A DNA stretch of 23,848 bases from an uncultured Bacteroidales bacterium (lineage in GTDB: Bacteria; Bacteroidota; Bacteroidia; Bacteroidales; UBA932): assembly GCA_900546445.1 (NCBI GenBank), contig URCV01000029.1:1-23848 (forward strand), read 5' to 3'. This document shows positions 15,019-22,660 of this stretch, piece after piece (position 1 is the first letter of the stretch; every line of letters begins with the position of its first letter). The notes beneath the pieces were generated by a model. It was not told the DNA's origin, made no database searches, and saw only the letters and a program-made list of their open reading frames with translations. A program made the translations under genes and the position numbers.

Positions 15019-16377
15019 TTATCTAAATAATAATCTCACCAGAGACGGCACATCTGCCGTTCTGACGACCTCTATGCCTGTTTTCGGAGTGTTATCTAAA
15101 GACGCATAGGAACTTACGTAGATTTTTTTGAAGCCAAGCCGTGCGGCCTCCATAATCAGGCGGTCGGTCTGTGCCACGGGCCTGATCTCTCCGCTCAAGC
15201 CCACCTCGGCTGCGAAACACACGTCGCTCCTCAGAGCGAAGTCGAAATTCGATGACAGTACCGCGCAGATAATGGCCAAATCGCACGCGGGGTCCGCTAC
15301 TTTCAAGCCGCCGGCCATATTCAGGAAGACATCCTTCGCCCCGAGCTTGAATCCGGCGCGTTTCTCCAGCACTGCAAGCAGCATATTCAGCCTTCTGACG
15401 TCGAACCCTGTGGCAGAGCGCTGCGCCGTGCCGTAGGCTGCGCTGGAAACGAGTGCCTGCACTTCGAAAAGAAGTGGTCTGTTGCCCTCGAGCATAGCAC
15501 AGATGGCGGTTCCGCTGAGCCCTTGCTCGTGCATCGGGATGAGCATTTCGGAAGGATTGGCCACCTCTCTAAGCCCGCTGCCGGTCATTTCGAATACGGC
15601 TATTTCGGAGGTAGAGCCGAATCGGTTCTTAATCGAGCGCATAATTCGGTAAGCGCCCTTGTTGTCGCCCTCGAATTGAAGCACCACGTCGACTATGTGT
15701 TCGAGAATTTTAGGACCTGCGATAAATCCGTCCTTCGTTATGTGCCCTATTAGTATAACGGGGATTCCGTTCTCTTTACTAAAGCGTAACAGTCTGGAAG
15801 CCACTTCCTTAATCTGCGACACGGAGCCTGCGCTCGATTCTACGTTATCGCAATACATAGTCTGTACGGAGTCGACGATCATAAGGTCGGGAGCGAATTC
15901 CACGGCCTTTTCGAGTATGTCGTCCATACGAGTCTCGGCATAGATGGAGCATAGCGAATCGTCCCCGCCTATTCTTTCGGCACGCATCTTCACCTGTTTT
16001 TCGCTCTCTTCACCCGTAACGTAAAGCGTCTTCAATCCCTTACTGTAAAGCGGGATTTGGAGCGAAAGGGTGGACTTTCCTATACCTGGCTCTCCACCGA
16101 TGAGAACCAGCGAGCCCGGAACTATGCCACCTCCCAAGAGCCTGTCCAATTCGCTGTTTCCAAGACTCTTTCGCGGTTCTTGGTCGCTCTTTATATCTTT
16201 AAGCAATACGGGGTTATGTGCGGTCGTGGTGCTTCTAAGCGAGGTCTTCGCCGACTGACTTTTCACAGGAGCCTCCACCATAGTGTTCCATTCCTTGCAG
16301 GCAGGACATTGTCCCATCCACTTGGAACTTTCATTTCCGCAAGAAGTGCAGTACCACAGAGTTCTTTGTTTAGCCAT
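15019..16377 (-). CDS. radA: DNA repair and recombination ATPase RadA (Sms)
   Basis: A 452-residue RecA-like helicase that drives branch migration of D-loops in recombinational repair and transformation. The N-terminal zinc finger uses C10, C13, C24 and C27. Walker A is GGEPGIGKST (94-103), the RadA signature KNRFG is at 250-254, and a C-terminal Lon-protease-like domain covers about 290-452. All hallmark residues are present and the length matches the family. It is the last gene of the minus-strand operon that starts at 20961, 2 nt after the phosphodiesterase stop. A low-GC hairpin at the stop codon lacks a good T-run, so termination here is unclear. Confidence 0.96.
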   Translation of the reverse strand: MAKQRTLWYCTSCGNESSKWMGQCPACKEWNTMVEAPVKSQSAKTSLRSTTTAHNPVLLKDIKSDQEPRKSLGNSELDRLLGGGIVPGSLVLIGGEPGIGKSTLSLQIPLYSKGLKTLYVTGEESEKQVKMRAERIGGDDSLCSIYAETRMDDILEKAVEFAPDLMIVDSVQTMYCDNVESSAGSVSQIKEVASRLLRFSKENGIPVILIGHITKDGFIAGPKILEHIVDVVLQFEGDNKGAYRIMRSIKNRFGSTSEIAVFEMTGSGLREVANPSEMLIPMHEQGLSGTAICAMLEGNRPLLFEVQALVSSAAYGTAQRSATGFDVRRLNMLLAVLEKRAGFKLGAKDVFLNMAGGLKVADPACDLAIICAVLSSNFDFALRSDVCFAAEVGLSGEIRPVAQTDRLIMEAARLGFKKIYVSSYASLDNTPKTGIEVVRTADVPSLVRLLFR

Positions 16378-16379
16378 AA

Positions 16380-16874
16380 TTACCCCCTATTTAATTCGAA
16401 TACCTCCATATCGGAGATTTTCCCTTTTTCTATCTTGAATCGAAGTGCCGTCCTAACCACCTGCCATCCCTGAAGTCCGCAGGCTCCGGGATTGATGGTG
16501 AGCATATTGTAGTGATTGTCAAACTGTACTTTCAGTATATGCGAATGCCCGCACACGAAGAGTTGAGGGTGGAATCGCTCTATAAGGGCTTGAGCCCGAA
16601 GGTCGTACCTTCCGGGATATCCTCCTATGTGCGTCATAAGCACGCTCATCCCCTCGCAGTCGAAGAACTGGTAGGCAGGATACTCGAACCGCAAGTCACT
16701 TCCGTCGCAGTTCCCGTAGACTCCCACGACCTTTTTCCACGACGATATCTTTTTCGCGAACTCCAAGTCTGCGCCCCAGTCGCCTGCGTGCCAGACCATA
16801 TCCACGTCTTTAAGGAATTCCTGAAATTCCTCGCTCCATACGCCATGCGTGTCACTGATAACCCCGATATACAT
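16380..16874 (-). CDS. YfcE/MJ0936-type metallophosphoesterase
   Basis: A 164-residue single-domain calcineurin-like phosphoesterase. The metal-binding motifs appear in order: ISDTHG (6-11), HAGDWG, GNCDG, MTHIGG and GHSH, followed by the family's NPGA. Members such as E. coli YfcE hydrolyse phosphodiesters in vitro and the physiological substrate is unknown. It is sandwiched in the operon, 5 nt after rsmE and 2 nt before radA, so it probably shares their expression. A house-cleaning or nucleic-acid-related role is only inference. Confidence 0.9.
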   Translation of the reverse strand: MYIGVISDTHGVWSEEFQEFLKDVDMVWHAGDWGADLEFAKKISSWKKVVGVYGNCDGSDLRFEYPAYQFFDCEGMSVLMTHIGGYPGRYDLRAQALIERFHPQLFVCGHSHILKVQFDNHYNMLTINPGACGLQGWQVVRTALRFKIEKGKISDMEVFELNRG

Positions 16875-16879
16875 AGCGC

Positions 16880-17590
16880 TTACATATATTTATAGTACAC
16901 GCTCATCGCAGCGCAAATCGCCGCAGTCTCCGTCCTGAGTCGAGAATTGCCCAAATGCACTGGCTTGAACCCCGCCTTTATGGCCTCCGATACCTCTTTA
17001 GGAGAAAAATCGCCTTCCGGGCCTATCAGTATCACTATATGGTCGTTACCCGAAGCTTCCAATACCTCTCTTATCGAGTGCTTCTCCCCTTCGAAACAAT
17101 AAGCGATGAGCCTCAGCGCGTCTTTCGGGGCGTTTTGGATGAAGTCCAACACGCTCACGGGTTCGTTTACCTGCGCCAGTTTAGTCTTGAGGGACTGCTT
17201 GGCCGCACTCAGCACTATTCGACGCATCCTCTCGGTCTTGTAGACTTTTCTTTCTGAACGCTCGCCGATTACCGGAGAAAGCACATCCACGCCGGCCTCG
17301 GTGACCTTTTCGGCCATCCATTCGGTGCGCTCGTTGTTTTTTGTCGGGCATACGGCCAATTCCAGCGTGTACGGATGTCCTCCCCACCCGGGAAGTCTCT
17401 CGATTATTCGGGCACTGCACTCTTTAGGATTGGCATTTATCAATGTGCCCTTGAAGAGGGTGCCGCTGCCGTCCATCGCACAGATCGAGTCCCCTGGCTT
17501 ATGTCGCATCACCTTGACGATGTGCGCGCTCTGCTCGGGGTCGAAGCAGATAAGGTCCTCGCTTGCCAATTGGCCATAAAACAGTTCCAT
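16880..17590 (-). CDS. rsmE: 16S rRNA (uracil-1498-N3)-methyltransferase RsmE
   Basis: A 236-residue SPOUT-class enzyme that methylates N3 of U1498 in helix 44 of 16S rRNA. A PUA-like N-terminal domain (about 1-70) is followed by the knotted SAM-binding domain with KNNERTEWMAEKVTEAGV (84-101), LIGPEGDFSPKE (188-199) and the C-terminal signature LGNSRLRTETAA (213-224). Family members usually read LGxRILRTETA, so NSRLRTETA is a mild variant with the core retained. The gene lies 5 nt after the rhomboid gene and 5 nt before the phosphodiesterase gene in the seven-gene operon. Confidence 0.95.
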   Translation of the reverse strand: MELFYGQLASEDLICFDPEQSAHIVKVMRHKPGDSICAMDGSGTLFKGTLINANPKECSARIIERLPGWGGHPYTLELAVCPTKNNERTEWMAEKVTEAGVDVLSPVIGERSERKVYKTERMRRIVLSAAKQSLKTKLAQVNEPVSVLDFIQNAPKDALRLIAYCFEGEKHSIREVLEASGNDHIVILIGPEGDFSPKEVSEAIKAGFKPVHLGNSRLRTETAAICAAMSVYYKYM

Positions 17591-17595
17591 ATCGA

Positions 17596-18300
17596 TTATC
17601 GTCTCATATAATCATCGAACAGGGTCTTTCTCTTACGCCAATACAGAATCAGCAGCCAGCCGAACAGCATACCGCCCAAGTGTGCGAAGTGTGCTACGCC
17701 GTCGTCGAGGCCGTGGATGCCGGTAAAGAGCTCGATCAACGCGAAGATAATGACCCAAGTCTTGGCACTCAAGGTGATAGGCGGGAATATGAGGGTAAGC
17801 CTGCTCTGCGGATAGAGAAGCGCGTATGAAATCAAAAGTCCGTATATCGCACCGGATGCTCCTACGGTAGGAATGCTCTTGAGGGTCGCGTAGGTCTGGA
17901 GCGCGGCGCTCGAACCTTCGGCCATCTTCGCCTCGAGGGTGGCCAATTGCAGGTTCATCACCCCGAAGTGCATCGCTGCGGCACCGAACCCGGCTACGAA
18001 GTACAGAATCAGGAACTTCTTCGTGCCAATCGTCCTTTCTACCGGCGAACCGAATGTGTACAGTGCGAACATATTGAAGAAAAGGTGCCAGATGCCGCCG
18101 TGCATAAACATATGGGTGAAAATCTGCCACCAGTGGAAATAGTGCGAACTTGGATAGTAAAGCGCGAAGGCGCTATACATAAAATTCTTGTTGATAAGAG
18201 TCGCTAAGAAGACTAAAGTATTTATTATAATCAAGTTCTTCGTAGCCGGAGGGACATTGCCGAAAAACCCTCCGCGGGAATTGTAGTAATTGAATTGCAT
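17596..18300 (-). CDS. Rhomboid-family intramembrane serine protease
   Basis: A 234-residue polytopic membrane protein. The catalytic serine sits in GASG (147-150, S149) and the catalytic histidine is most likely H207 in HFAHLGG. The conserved HLFFNMFALYTFG (72-84) marks the second membrane helix. Six hydrophobic segments can be seen. The open frame runs upstream to 18381, but the ATG at 18300 overlaps the mutL stop as TAATG and gives MQFNYYNSRGG, typical of Bacteroidota rhomboids; the longer version would lie mostly inside mutL. Substrates are unknown. Confidence 0.92.
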   Translation of the reverse strand: MQFNYYNSRGGFFGNVPPATKNLIIINTLVFLATLINKNFMYSAFALYYPSSHYFHWWQIFTHMFMHGGIWHLFFNMFALYTFGSPVERTIGTKKFLILYFVAGFGAAAMHFGVMNLQLATLEAKMAEGSSAALQTYATLKSIPTVGASGAIYGLLISYALLYPQSRLTLIFPPITLSAKTWVIIFALIELFTGIHGLDDGVAHFAHLGGMLFGWLLILYWRKRKTLFDDYMRR

Positions 18301-20099
18301 TAAAACAGTTTTTCTAAATCTTCTACAGTAATAATTCTTGTTATGTACTTGCCCGATGGCGTCAGCTCGGAATTCGAACACCTCGAAAGCTTCCTAAGCA
18401 CTTCGGTGGCGAGAGCCGGCGTTATATATGAATTCCTGATGCTCACTCTTTGGGACAATTGCTTGGCTATGGAAGCCTGCATTATGTCCGGAAGAGACTG
18501 ATGCTGCTCCTCCAGATTCTGCAATAAATCTGCCACCGTATTCTTTACGGACATTTCGTCAAAATCGAAGCCCTGGGGGAGTCCTTCGACCGCTATGGTG
18601 TCGGGGCCCAAGGTGGTGATGTCGAATCCTAGTTTGGAAATCATCTCGCGATGCTCTTCCAAAAGTGGAATATATGCCGGTGCCACCTGGACCTGAACGG
18701 GGAAGAGGGCTGTCTGGCATAGGCTTTTCTCGCCTTTTACGGAAGCGAGCATCTCTTCGTACAGGATACGCACCTGTGCTCTGTAAATGTCAGTTACCAT
18801 TATCCCCTTTTCGCTCTGGGAGCAGATGTATTTCTGTTTGATGACAAGTGGTGGCGTGTCGCTTTCGGCCAATTGCTCCTCTCGGTTAAAGAGTGCGCTG
18901 TAGTCCTGCTTGGGCTCTATGCGCGGAGTGTAGAATGAACCAGGAGCGGGTTCGTGCAGCTTATTAGGAGTGTCGAACGGGTTATAGTCGCTTTCGAAAT
19001 CTATGGCTGCGGCTATCTCAGAGTTCTTGAAACCCTGTTCTGCAGAGTAGTTTCCGCTCGGCATGTTCGTAACTGCGGCGGAGGCATCGAAATCTATCAT
19101 CCCTCCGAATCCGTTACGTCCCAATGTCTCTCTTACACAGGCATATAGCGTCTGGAAAACGAGCGAGTCGTTCTCGAATTTGATTTCGGTTTTCGTAGGA
19201 CTTATGTTTACGTCTATCGTCTGCGGCTCCACATTCATAAAAATGAAATAGGATGGGGTGAGACCCTCCGGGGTCATCTCCGAATAGGCGTTCATTATGG
19301 CCTTATGCAGATAGGCGCTCTTGAAAAAGCGTCCGTTCACGAAAAGGTACTGGTTGCCAAGCGATTTTTTCGCGCTTTCGGGCCTTCCTATGTATCCGTT
19401 TATGGAAATGAGCGAAGTGCTGAAGTTCAAATCCACTACGTCGCCCACTACTCCGCTTCCCAAAAGGTCGAGGATTCTGAATTTCAATCCCTGTACCTTT
19501 TTAAGTACCAGAACGTCCTTTCCGTTATGAGAAATGGAAAAGCTAAGATCCGGGCGGGTGATGGCCACTCGCGTAAATTCCTCGATGATATGCTTGAATT
19601 CGACGTTATCCGATTTCAGGAACTTACGCCTCGCGGGAGTGTTGTAAAAGAGGTTACGAACTTCTATGGAAGTGCCTTTCGGCTGACTTACGGAGTGTTG
19701 CTCCTTTACTTCGCCGGCTTCTATGATGACTTCGCTGCCCACCTCGTCTTCTTCTCTTCTGGTCTTGAGCGTGATTTGGGCTACGGATGCGATGGAGGCG
19801 AGTGCTTCGCCCCTGAATCCGAACGTGAGTATCTTTTCGAGGTCTTCCTGAGACTTGATTTTAGACGTGGCGTGTCTTTGGAAACAGGTCAAGGCATCGT
19901 CGGCGGACATTCCGCAACCATCGTCGATTACTTGAATGAGAGTACGCCCGGCGTCCTTTATTATAAGGCCAATTTGTTTCGCTCCTGCGTCTACCGCATT
20001 TTCCAGCAATTCCTTAACCACCGAGGAAGGTCTCTGTACGACCTCTCCGGCAGCTATCATATTCGATAATCGTGCAGGAAGAACTTGAACTATTCCCAT
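18300..20099 (-). CDS. mutL: DNA mismatch repair protein MutL
   Basis: A 599-residue GHKL ATPase that links MutS to downstream mismatch-repair steps. The N-terminal ATPase domain is complete: AAGEVVQRPSSVVKELLENA (15-34), DDGCGM (59-64) and GFRGEALASI (94-103). The C-terminal domain, however, lacks the endonuclease metal motif. The DQHAxxE position reads DIYRAQVRILYEE (437-449), and the C-terminal CPxGRP position appears as LTPSGKYI. Many Bacteroidota keep DQHRAHVR at this position, as I recall, so this copy is more degenerate. The gene starts 3 nt after tsaC and overlaps the rhomboid gene by 1 nt. Confidence 0.96.
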   Translation of the reverse strand: MGIVQVLPARLSNMIAAGEVVQRPSSVVKELLENAVDAGAKQIGLIIKDAGRTLIQVIDDGCGMSADDALTCFQRHATSKIKSQEDLEKILTFGFRGEALASIASVAQITLKTRREEDEVGSEVIIEAGEVKEQHSVSQPKGTSIEVRNLFYNTPARRKFLKSDNVEFKHIIEEFTRVAITRPDLSFSISHNGKDVLVLKKVQGLKFRILDLLGSGVVGDVVDLNFSTSLISINGYIGRPESAKKSLGNQYLFVNGRFFKSAYLHKAIMNAYSEMTPEGLTPSYFIFMNVEPQTIDVNISPTKTEIKFENDSLVFQTLYACVRETLGRNGFGGMIDFDASAAVTNMPSGNYSAEQGFKNSEIAAAIDFESDYNPFDTPNKLHEPAPGSFYTPRIEPKQDYSALFNREEQLAESDTPPLVIKQKYICSQSEKGIMVTDIYRAQVRILYEEMLASVKGEKSLCQTALFPVQVQVAPAYIPLLEEHREMISKLGFDITTLGPDTIAVEGLPQGFDFDEMSVKNTVADLLQNLEEQHQSLPDIMQASIAKQLSQRVSIRNSYITPALATEVLRKLSRCSNSELTPSGKYITRIITVEDLEKLF

Positions 20100-20102
20100 T
20101 TA

Positions 20103-20666
20103 CTATGCCCTGATTATTTTTATCTCCGAGTCCAAACCCACTTTTATAATCTGACTTGCCTTTCCGCTCGACTCCAGGGCCAATTCCGGGTTCACTATAT
20201 AGTCCACACCATCCTTAATGCACTGTGGAATCTCGTCGAAATTCTTAGGAGACGGTTCGCCTGAGATGTTCGCCGAAGTGGAAACCAAGAGCCTGCCGAA
20301 TCGCTTCACCAGGTCGATGCAGCTGCCTTCGAGTGGGATTCTGATGCCCACGCTGCCATCTTCTGCGATGGCGTTCGGGGCCAATCCTGTCGCTCCCGGG
20401 TAGATGATGGTCATAGGAGCGTCGTTCACCTCGACCAATTGTATCGCCATCTGCGGAATCTCCTGAACGTATCTGGCTACCATATCCAAATCTGCGGCCA
20501 GCATAACGAGAGCCTTCGAGTCTTCCCTCTGTTTCAGAGCATAAACCTTAGCTACGGCCTTTTCGTTAGTCGCGTCGCACCCGATTCCCCAAATGGTGTC
20601 TGTGGGGTATAAGATAAGTCCTCCTTCCTTAAGGACTTTCACTGCTTCTAAAATACTGTTATCCAT
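20103..20666 (-). CDS. tsaC: Threonylcarbamoyl-AMP synthase (Sua5/YciO/YrdC family)
   Basis: A 187-residue enzyme making threonylcarbamoyl-AMP from threonine, bicarbonate and ATP, the first step of tRNA t6A37 formation. The YrdC fold is shown by GGLILYPTDTIWGIGCDA (15-32), KQREDSKAL with its conserved basic residues, and the STSANISGEPSP block. The length matches the short TsaC type without the Sua5 C-terminal domain. It is the second gene of the operon, 4 nt after the small membrane protein and 3 nt before mutL. TsaE, acting later in the same pathway, is at 11001-11426. Confidence 0.94.
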   Translation of the reverse strand: MDNSILEAVKVLKEGGLILYPTDTIWGIGCDATNEKAVAKVYALKQREDSKALVMLAADLDMVARYVQEIPQMAIQLVEVNDAPMTIIYPGATGLAPNAIAEDGSVGIRIPLEGSCIDLVKRFGRLLVSTSANISGEPSPKNFDEIPQCIKDGVDYIVNPELALESSGKASQIIKVGLDSEIKIIRA

Positions 20667-20670
20667 ATCA

Positions 20671-20961
20671 CTATAGTAATGAATAGAATTTAGCTATGTA
20701 CACCAGGACTACTGCGACCAGAATCAGTCCTATGATTCCTATGATATTCTGGGCCTTGTTCGAGTGTCCGCGCTCCTTACTGTAATTCCCGTTACGAAAA
20801 GAGCCTCTGACATAAGAACCCGGCGTATAAGGCTCTTTTTCCTTAGAACCATCCACATCTCCGAACTTCTTCTTAAGAGCTTCTTTCTCCGGGTCGTAGT
20901 AACGTGGCTTGTAATTGAACACTCTGTGCTCAGACTCTCCGAACCAATTAAAAATAGCCAT
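20671..20961 (-). CDS. Small hypothetical membrane protein
   Basis: A 96-residue protein starting MAIFNWFGESEHRVFNYKPR. A charged cytoplasmic N-terminal part has an RYYDPEKEALKKKFGD stretch, and one C-terminal transmembrane helix (about 70-92, IIGIIGLILVAVVLVYI) makes it a tail-anchored type. I recall similar small proteins with a PRYYDPEKE motif in other Bacteroidales, usually of unknown function. It heads the operon with tsaC, mutL, rhomboid, rsmE, phosphodiesterase and radA. The start is fixed by an ATG 25 nt after a TAAATTTG element. Confidence 0.78.
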   Translation of the reverse strand: MAIFNWFGESEHRVFNYKPRYYDPEKEALKKKFGDVDGSKEKEPYTPGSYVRGSFRNGNYSKERGHSNKAQNIIGIIGLILVAVVLVYIAKFYSLL

Positions 20962-20985
20962 ATCAATTCCTTTTTATGTATCTCA

Positions 20986-20993
20986 CAAATTTA
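20986..20993 (-). promoter_or_regulatory. Bacteroidota -7 promoter element for the seven-gene operon
   Basis: The minus strand reads TAAATTTG, 25 nt before the ATG at 20961. The surrounding 14 nt (20986-20999) are identical to the mdh promoter region at 1587-1600, though those genes are otherwise unrelated. Confidence 0.55.
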
Positions 20994-21006
20994 GTAAAAT
21001 ATTGTG

Positions 21007-21014
21007 TAATTTTG
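21007..21014 (+). promoter_or_regulatory. Bacteroidota -7 promoter element for ispF
   Basis: TAATTTTG matches TAnnTTTG and lies 16 nt before the ispF ATG at 21030. It is 13 nt from the opposed minus-strand -7 element, so the two divergent promoters share very little DNA. An AAAGGA just before the ATG is Shine-Dalgarno-like, which is uncommon in this phylum. Confidence 0.45.
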
Positions 21015-21029
21015 TAAAAAAGAAAGGAT

Positions 21030-21530
21030 ATGACAGAATTTCGAATTGGCCAGGGATATGATGTTCACAGGATAGCCGATGGGCTTCCGATGTATTTGTG
21101 TGGGGTGCAGATTCCTTCTGAAAGGGGATTTGTGGCGCACTCCGATGGCGATGTGGCGATTCATGCACTGTGCGATGCCCTGCTCGGTGCGCTGGCACTG
21201 GGCGACATCGGGCATCTCTTCCCGGACAGCGACCCTGCCTATAAGGGGATTTCCAGCATACTGCTGCTTAAGGAAGTGTATCGCAGGGTGCGCGAGAAGG
21301 GTTGGTCGATTGCCAATTGCGACGTGACCATCGCCCTTCAGGCCCCGAAATTGGCCCCGCATATCCTGAAGATGCGCACGACACTGGCGGACGCACTGGG
21401 TGTGGAGGTAGGATCCGTGAGCGTGAAAGCTACCACCACCGAGCGTCTCGGTTTCGTCGGTCGCTCCGAAGGATGCGAAGTCTGGGCCGTGGCCTTATTG
21501 AATAATACTGGTGCGGACGCTCTCTTGTGA
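21030..21530 (+). CDS. ispF: 2-C-methyl-D-erythritol 2,4-cyclodiphosphate synthase
   Basis: The MEP-pathway enzyme that cyclises CDP-ME-2-phosphate, releasing CMP, on the way to isoprenoids. It starts MTEFRIGQGYDVHRI with zinc ligands D11 and H13, and the AHSDGDVAIHAL block supplies H45. DIGHLFPDSD (59-68) and VSVKATTTERLGF (130-142) are also canonical. The 166-residue protein has an unusual C-terminal end: after the expected CEVWAVALL it runs on as NNTGADALL. These last codons, from the GGT/GCG at 21510 to the TGA (21528-21530), lie inside one copy of a 29-bp repeat that reappears at 23376. Confidence 0.95.
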   Translation: MTEFRIGQGYDVHRIADGLPMYLCGVQIPSERGFVAHSDGDVAIHALCDALLGALALGDIGHLFPDSDPAYKGISSILLLKEVYRRVREKGWSIANCDVTIALQAPKLAPHILKMRTTLADALGVEVGSVSVKATTTERLGFVGRSEGCEVWAVALLNNTGADALL

Positions 21531-21539
21531 GCCGTAGCG
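21511..21539 (+). repeat. 29-bp direct repeat, left copy (3' end of ispF)
   Basis: A 29-nt stretch starting GTGCGGACGC and ending GCCGTAGCG is identical to 23376-23404. With one mismatch the match extends to 34 nt (ending GTGC). It encodes the last residues and stop of ispF on the plus strand, and in the other direction a short open frame RYGSQESVRT that matches the C-terminus of the 23360-23683 gene. Confidence 0.9.
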
Positions 21540-21612
21540 GGTGCTAGCCATTCAAGCGAGCGTGGGCCTTCAGGTAGGTACAGGTGGGTTCCTCTTGCGA
21601 TTTTTGCGAATT

Positions 21613-22311
21613 CTATAAGAACAGCGCGAAAATAGATGCCCCGGCTACCGTGAGTATGCCGCTTACGACTATGGACAAGCTGCTCATCGCTCCTTCGACT
21701 GCTCCCATCTCCATAGCTTTCGCCGTGCCGACGGCGTGGGATGATGTGCCTATGGCTATGCCTTTGGCTATGGGCTCGCTGATGCGTATGAGTTTGAGAA
21801 ATTTCTCTGCGAAGATATTGCCAAGCACGCCTGTGATGATGATCGAGACTACCGATACGCTGACATAGCCGCCGAGCTCTTCGGATACGCCGATGCCAAT
21901 CGCTGTGGTGATGGATTTGGGCAGAAATGTCACATATGATGCGTGGTCAAAGTGAAACAGCAATGCGAGCAGCAGGATGCAGACAAGGCTTGAAAGCACG
22001 CCGGCGCAGATGCCGCAGAGGACGGCCTTCATATTTTTCTTCAGTAGCTCTACCTGCTGATACAGGGGGACTGCAAGACAGATTGTTGCGGGAGTAAGAA
22101 GGTAGTTTATGATGCCTGCGCCCTTAGCATAGCTCTCATAGCTGATTCCAAGCAGTGAAAGCGTAGCGACGACAAGTACAATTGCGATCAGCAGGGGATT
22201 GGCGAGTGCCCATCCTGTGCGTTTTTTGAGCCATACACCGAAAGTATAGGACGCCAGGCTTATGAAGACCCCGAAGAATACGGAGGATTCGAAAAATTCA
22301 GTTGTCTGCAT
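21613..22311 (-). CDS. lrgB: LrgB/CidB-family membrane protein
   Basis: A 232-residue polytopic membrane protein of the LrgB/CidB (YohK) family. Several hydrophobic helices are clear, and the family marks are SYTFGVWLKKRTG (21-33), NPLLIAI, LPKSITTAIGIGVSEELGG (near 133-151) and GTSSHAVGTAKAMEMG. LrgAB was first described as holin-like and linked to autolysis and cell death; later work in Bacillus (PftAB) and Streptococcus points to pyruvate transport. It overlaps lrgA by 14 nt (22298-22311) and is the third gene of a compact operon between two direct repeats. Confidence 0.9.
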   Translation of the reverse strand: MQTTEFFESSVFFGVFISLASYTFGVWLKKRTGWALANPLLIAIVLVVATLSLLGISYESYAKGAGIINYLLTPATICLAVPLYQQVELLKKNMKAVLCGICAGVLSSLVCILLLALLFHFDHASYVTFLPKSITTAIGIGVSEELGGYVSVSVVSIIITGVLGNIFAEKFLKLIRISEPIAKGIAIGTSSHAVGTAKAMEMGAVEGAMSSLSIVVSGILTVAGASIFALFL

Positions 22312-22660
22312 TTTTGTGGCCTCGTTTTATGACGGTTTGTGTGACTGCTCCTGCAACTCCCATCACGACAAAGGTGCTTATGACGGTGATGATCGCGTAC
22401 TCAAGGATTGAAGATTTGATCGCGCCCCAGGAGTCCATAAGTCCTACCGCGGCAGGAATGAACATTATCGGCATCACGGCTATCAGAAATGCGCTCGTTT
22501 CGCGTATATCGCGTACTTTAACCACTTTCAATTCCAGCGCGGTAAACAGCAGTACAATTCCATAGATGCTTGCAGGGATTGGAAGCGGGATAAAATGGTG
22601 GAGCAATTCTCCTGCAAATGAGAATGCCGCTATAATCAGAAATTGGATTACGTATTTCAT
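22298..22660 (-). CDS. lrgA: LrgA/CidA-family membrane protein
   Basis: A 120-residue protein with four hydrophobic helices, of the LrgA/CidA (YohJ) family that partners LrgB. The core IPLPIPASIYGIVLLF (24-39) and the FLIAVMPIMFIPAAVGLM (58-75) segment are diagnostic. It begins with an ATGA overlap with the kinase-like gene (22657-22660) and runs 14 nt into lrgB, so the three proteins are translationally coupled. LrgA and LrgB act together as a membrane complex; the direction and solute here cannot be read from sequence. Confidence 0.9.
   Translation of the reverse strand: MKYVIQFLIIAAFSFAGELLHHFIPLPIPASIYGIVLLFTALELKVVKVRDIRETSAFLIAVMPIMFIPAAVGLMDSWGAIKSSILEYAIITVISTFVVMGVAGAVTQTVIKRGHKNADN

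Noticed and set aside
18301..18381. N-terminal extension of the rhomboid protease
   Set aside because: It would lie inside the 3' end of mutL; the TAATG overlap at 18300 gives a natural start.
19305..20069. A 254-codon plus-strand open frame opposite mutL
   Set aside because: It is fully antisense to the conserved ATPase domain of MutL and has no recognisable domain or promoter; it is a shadow of codon bias in mutL.
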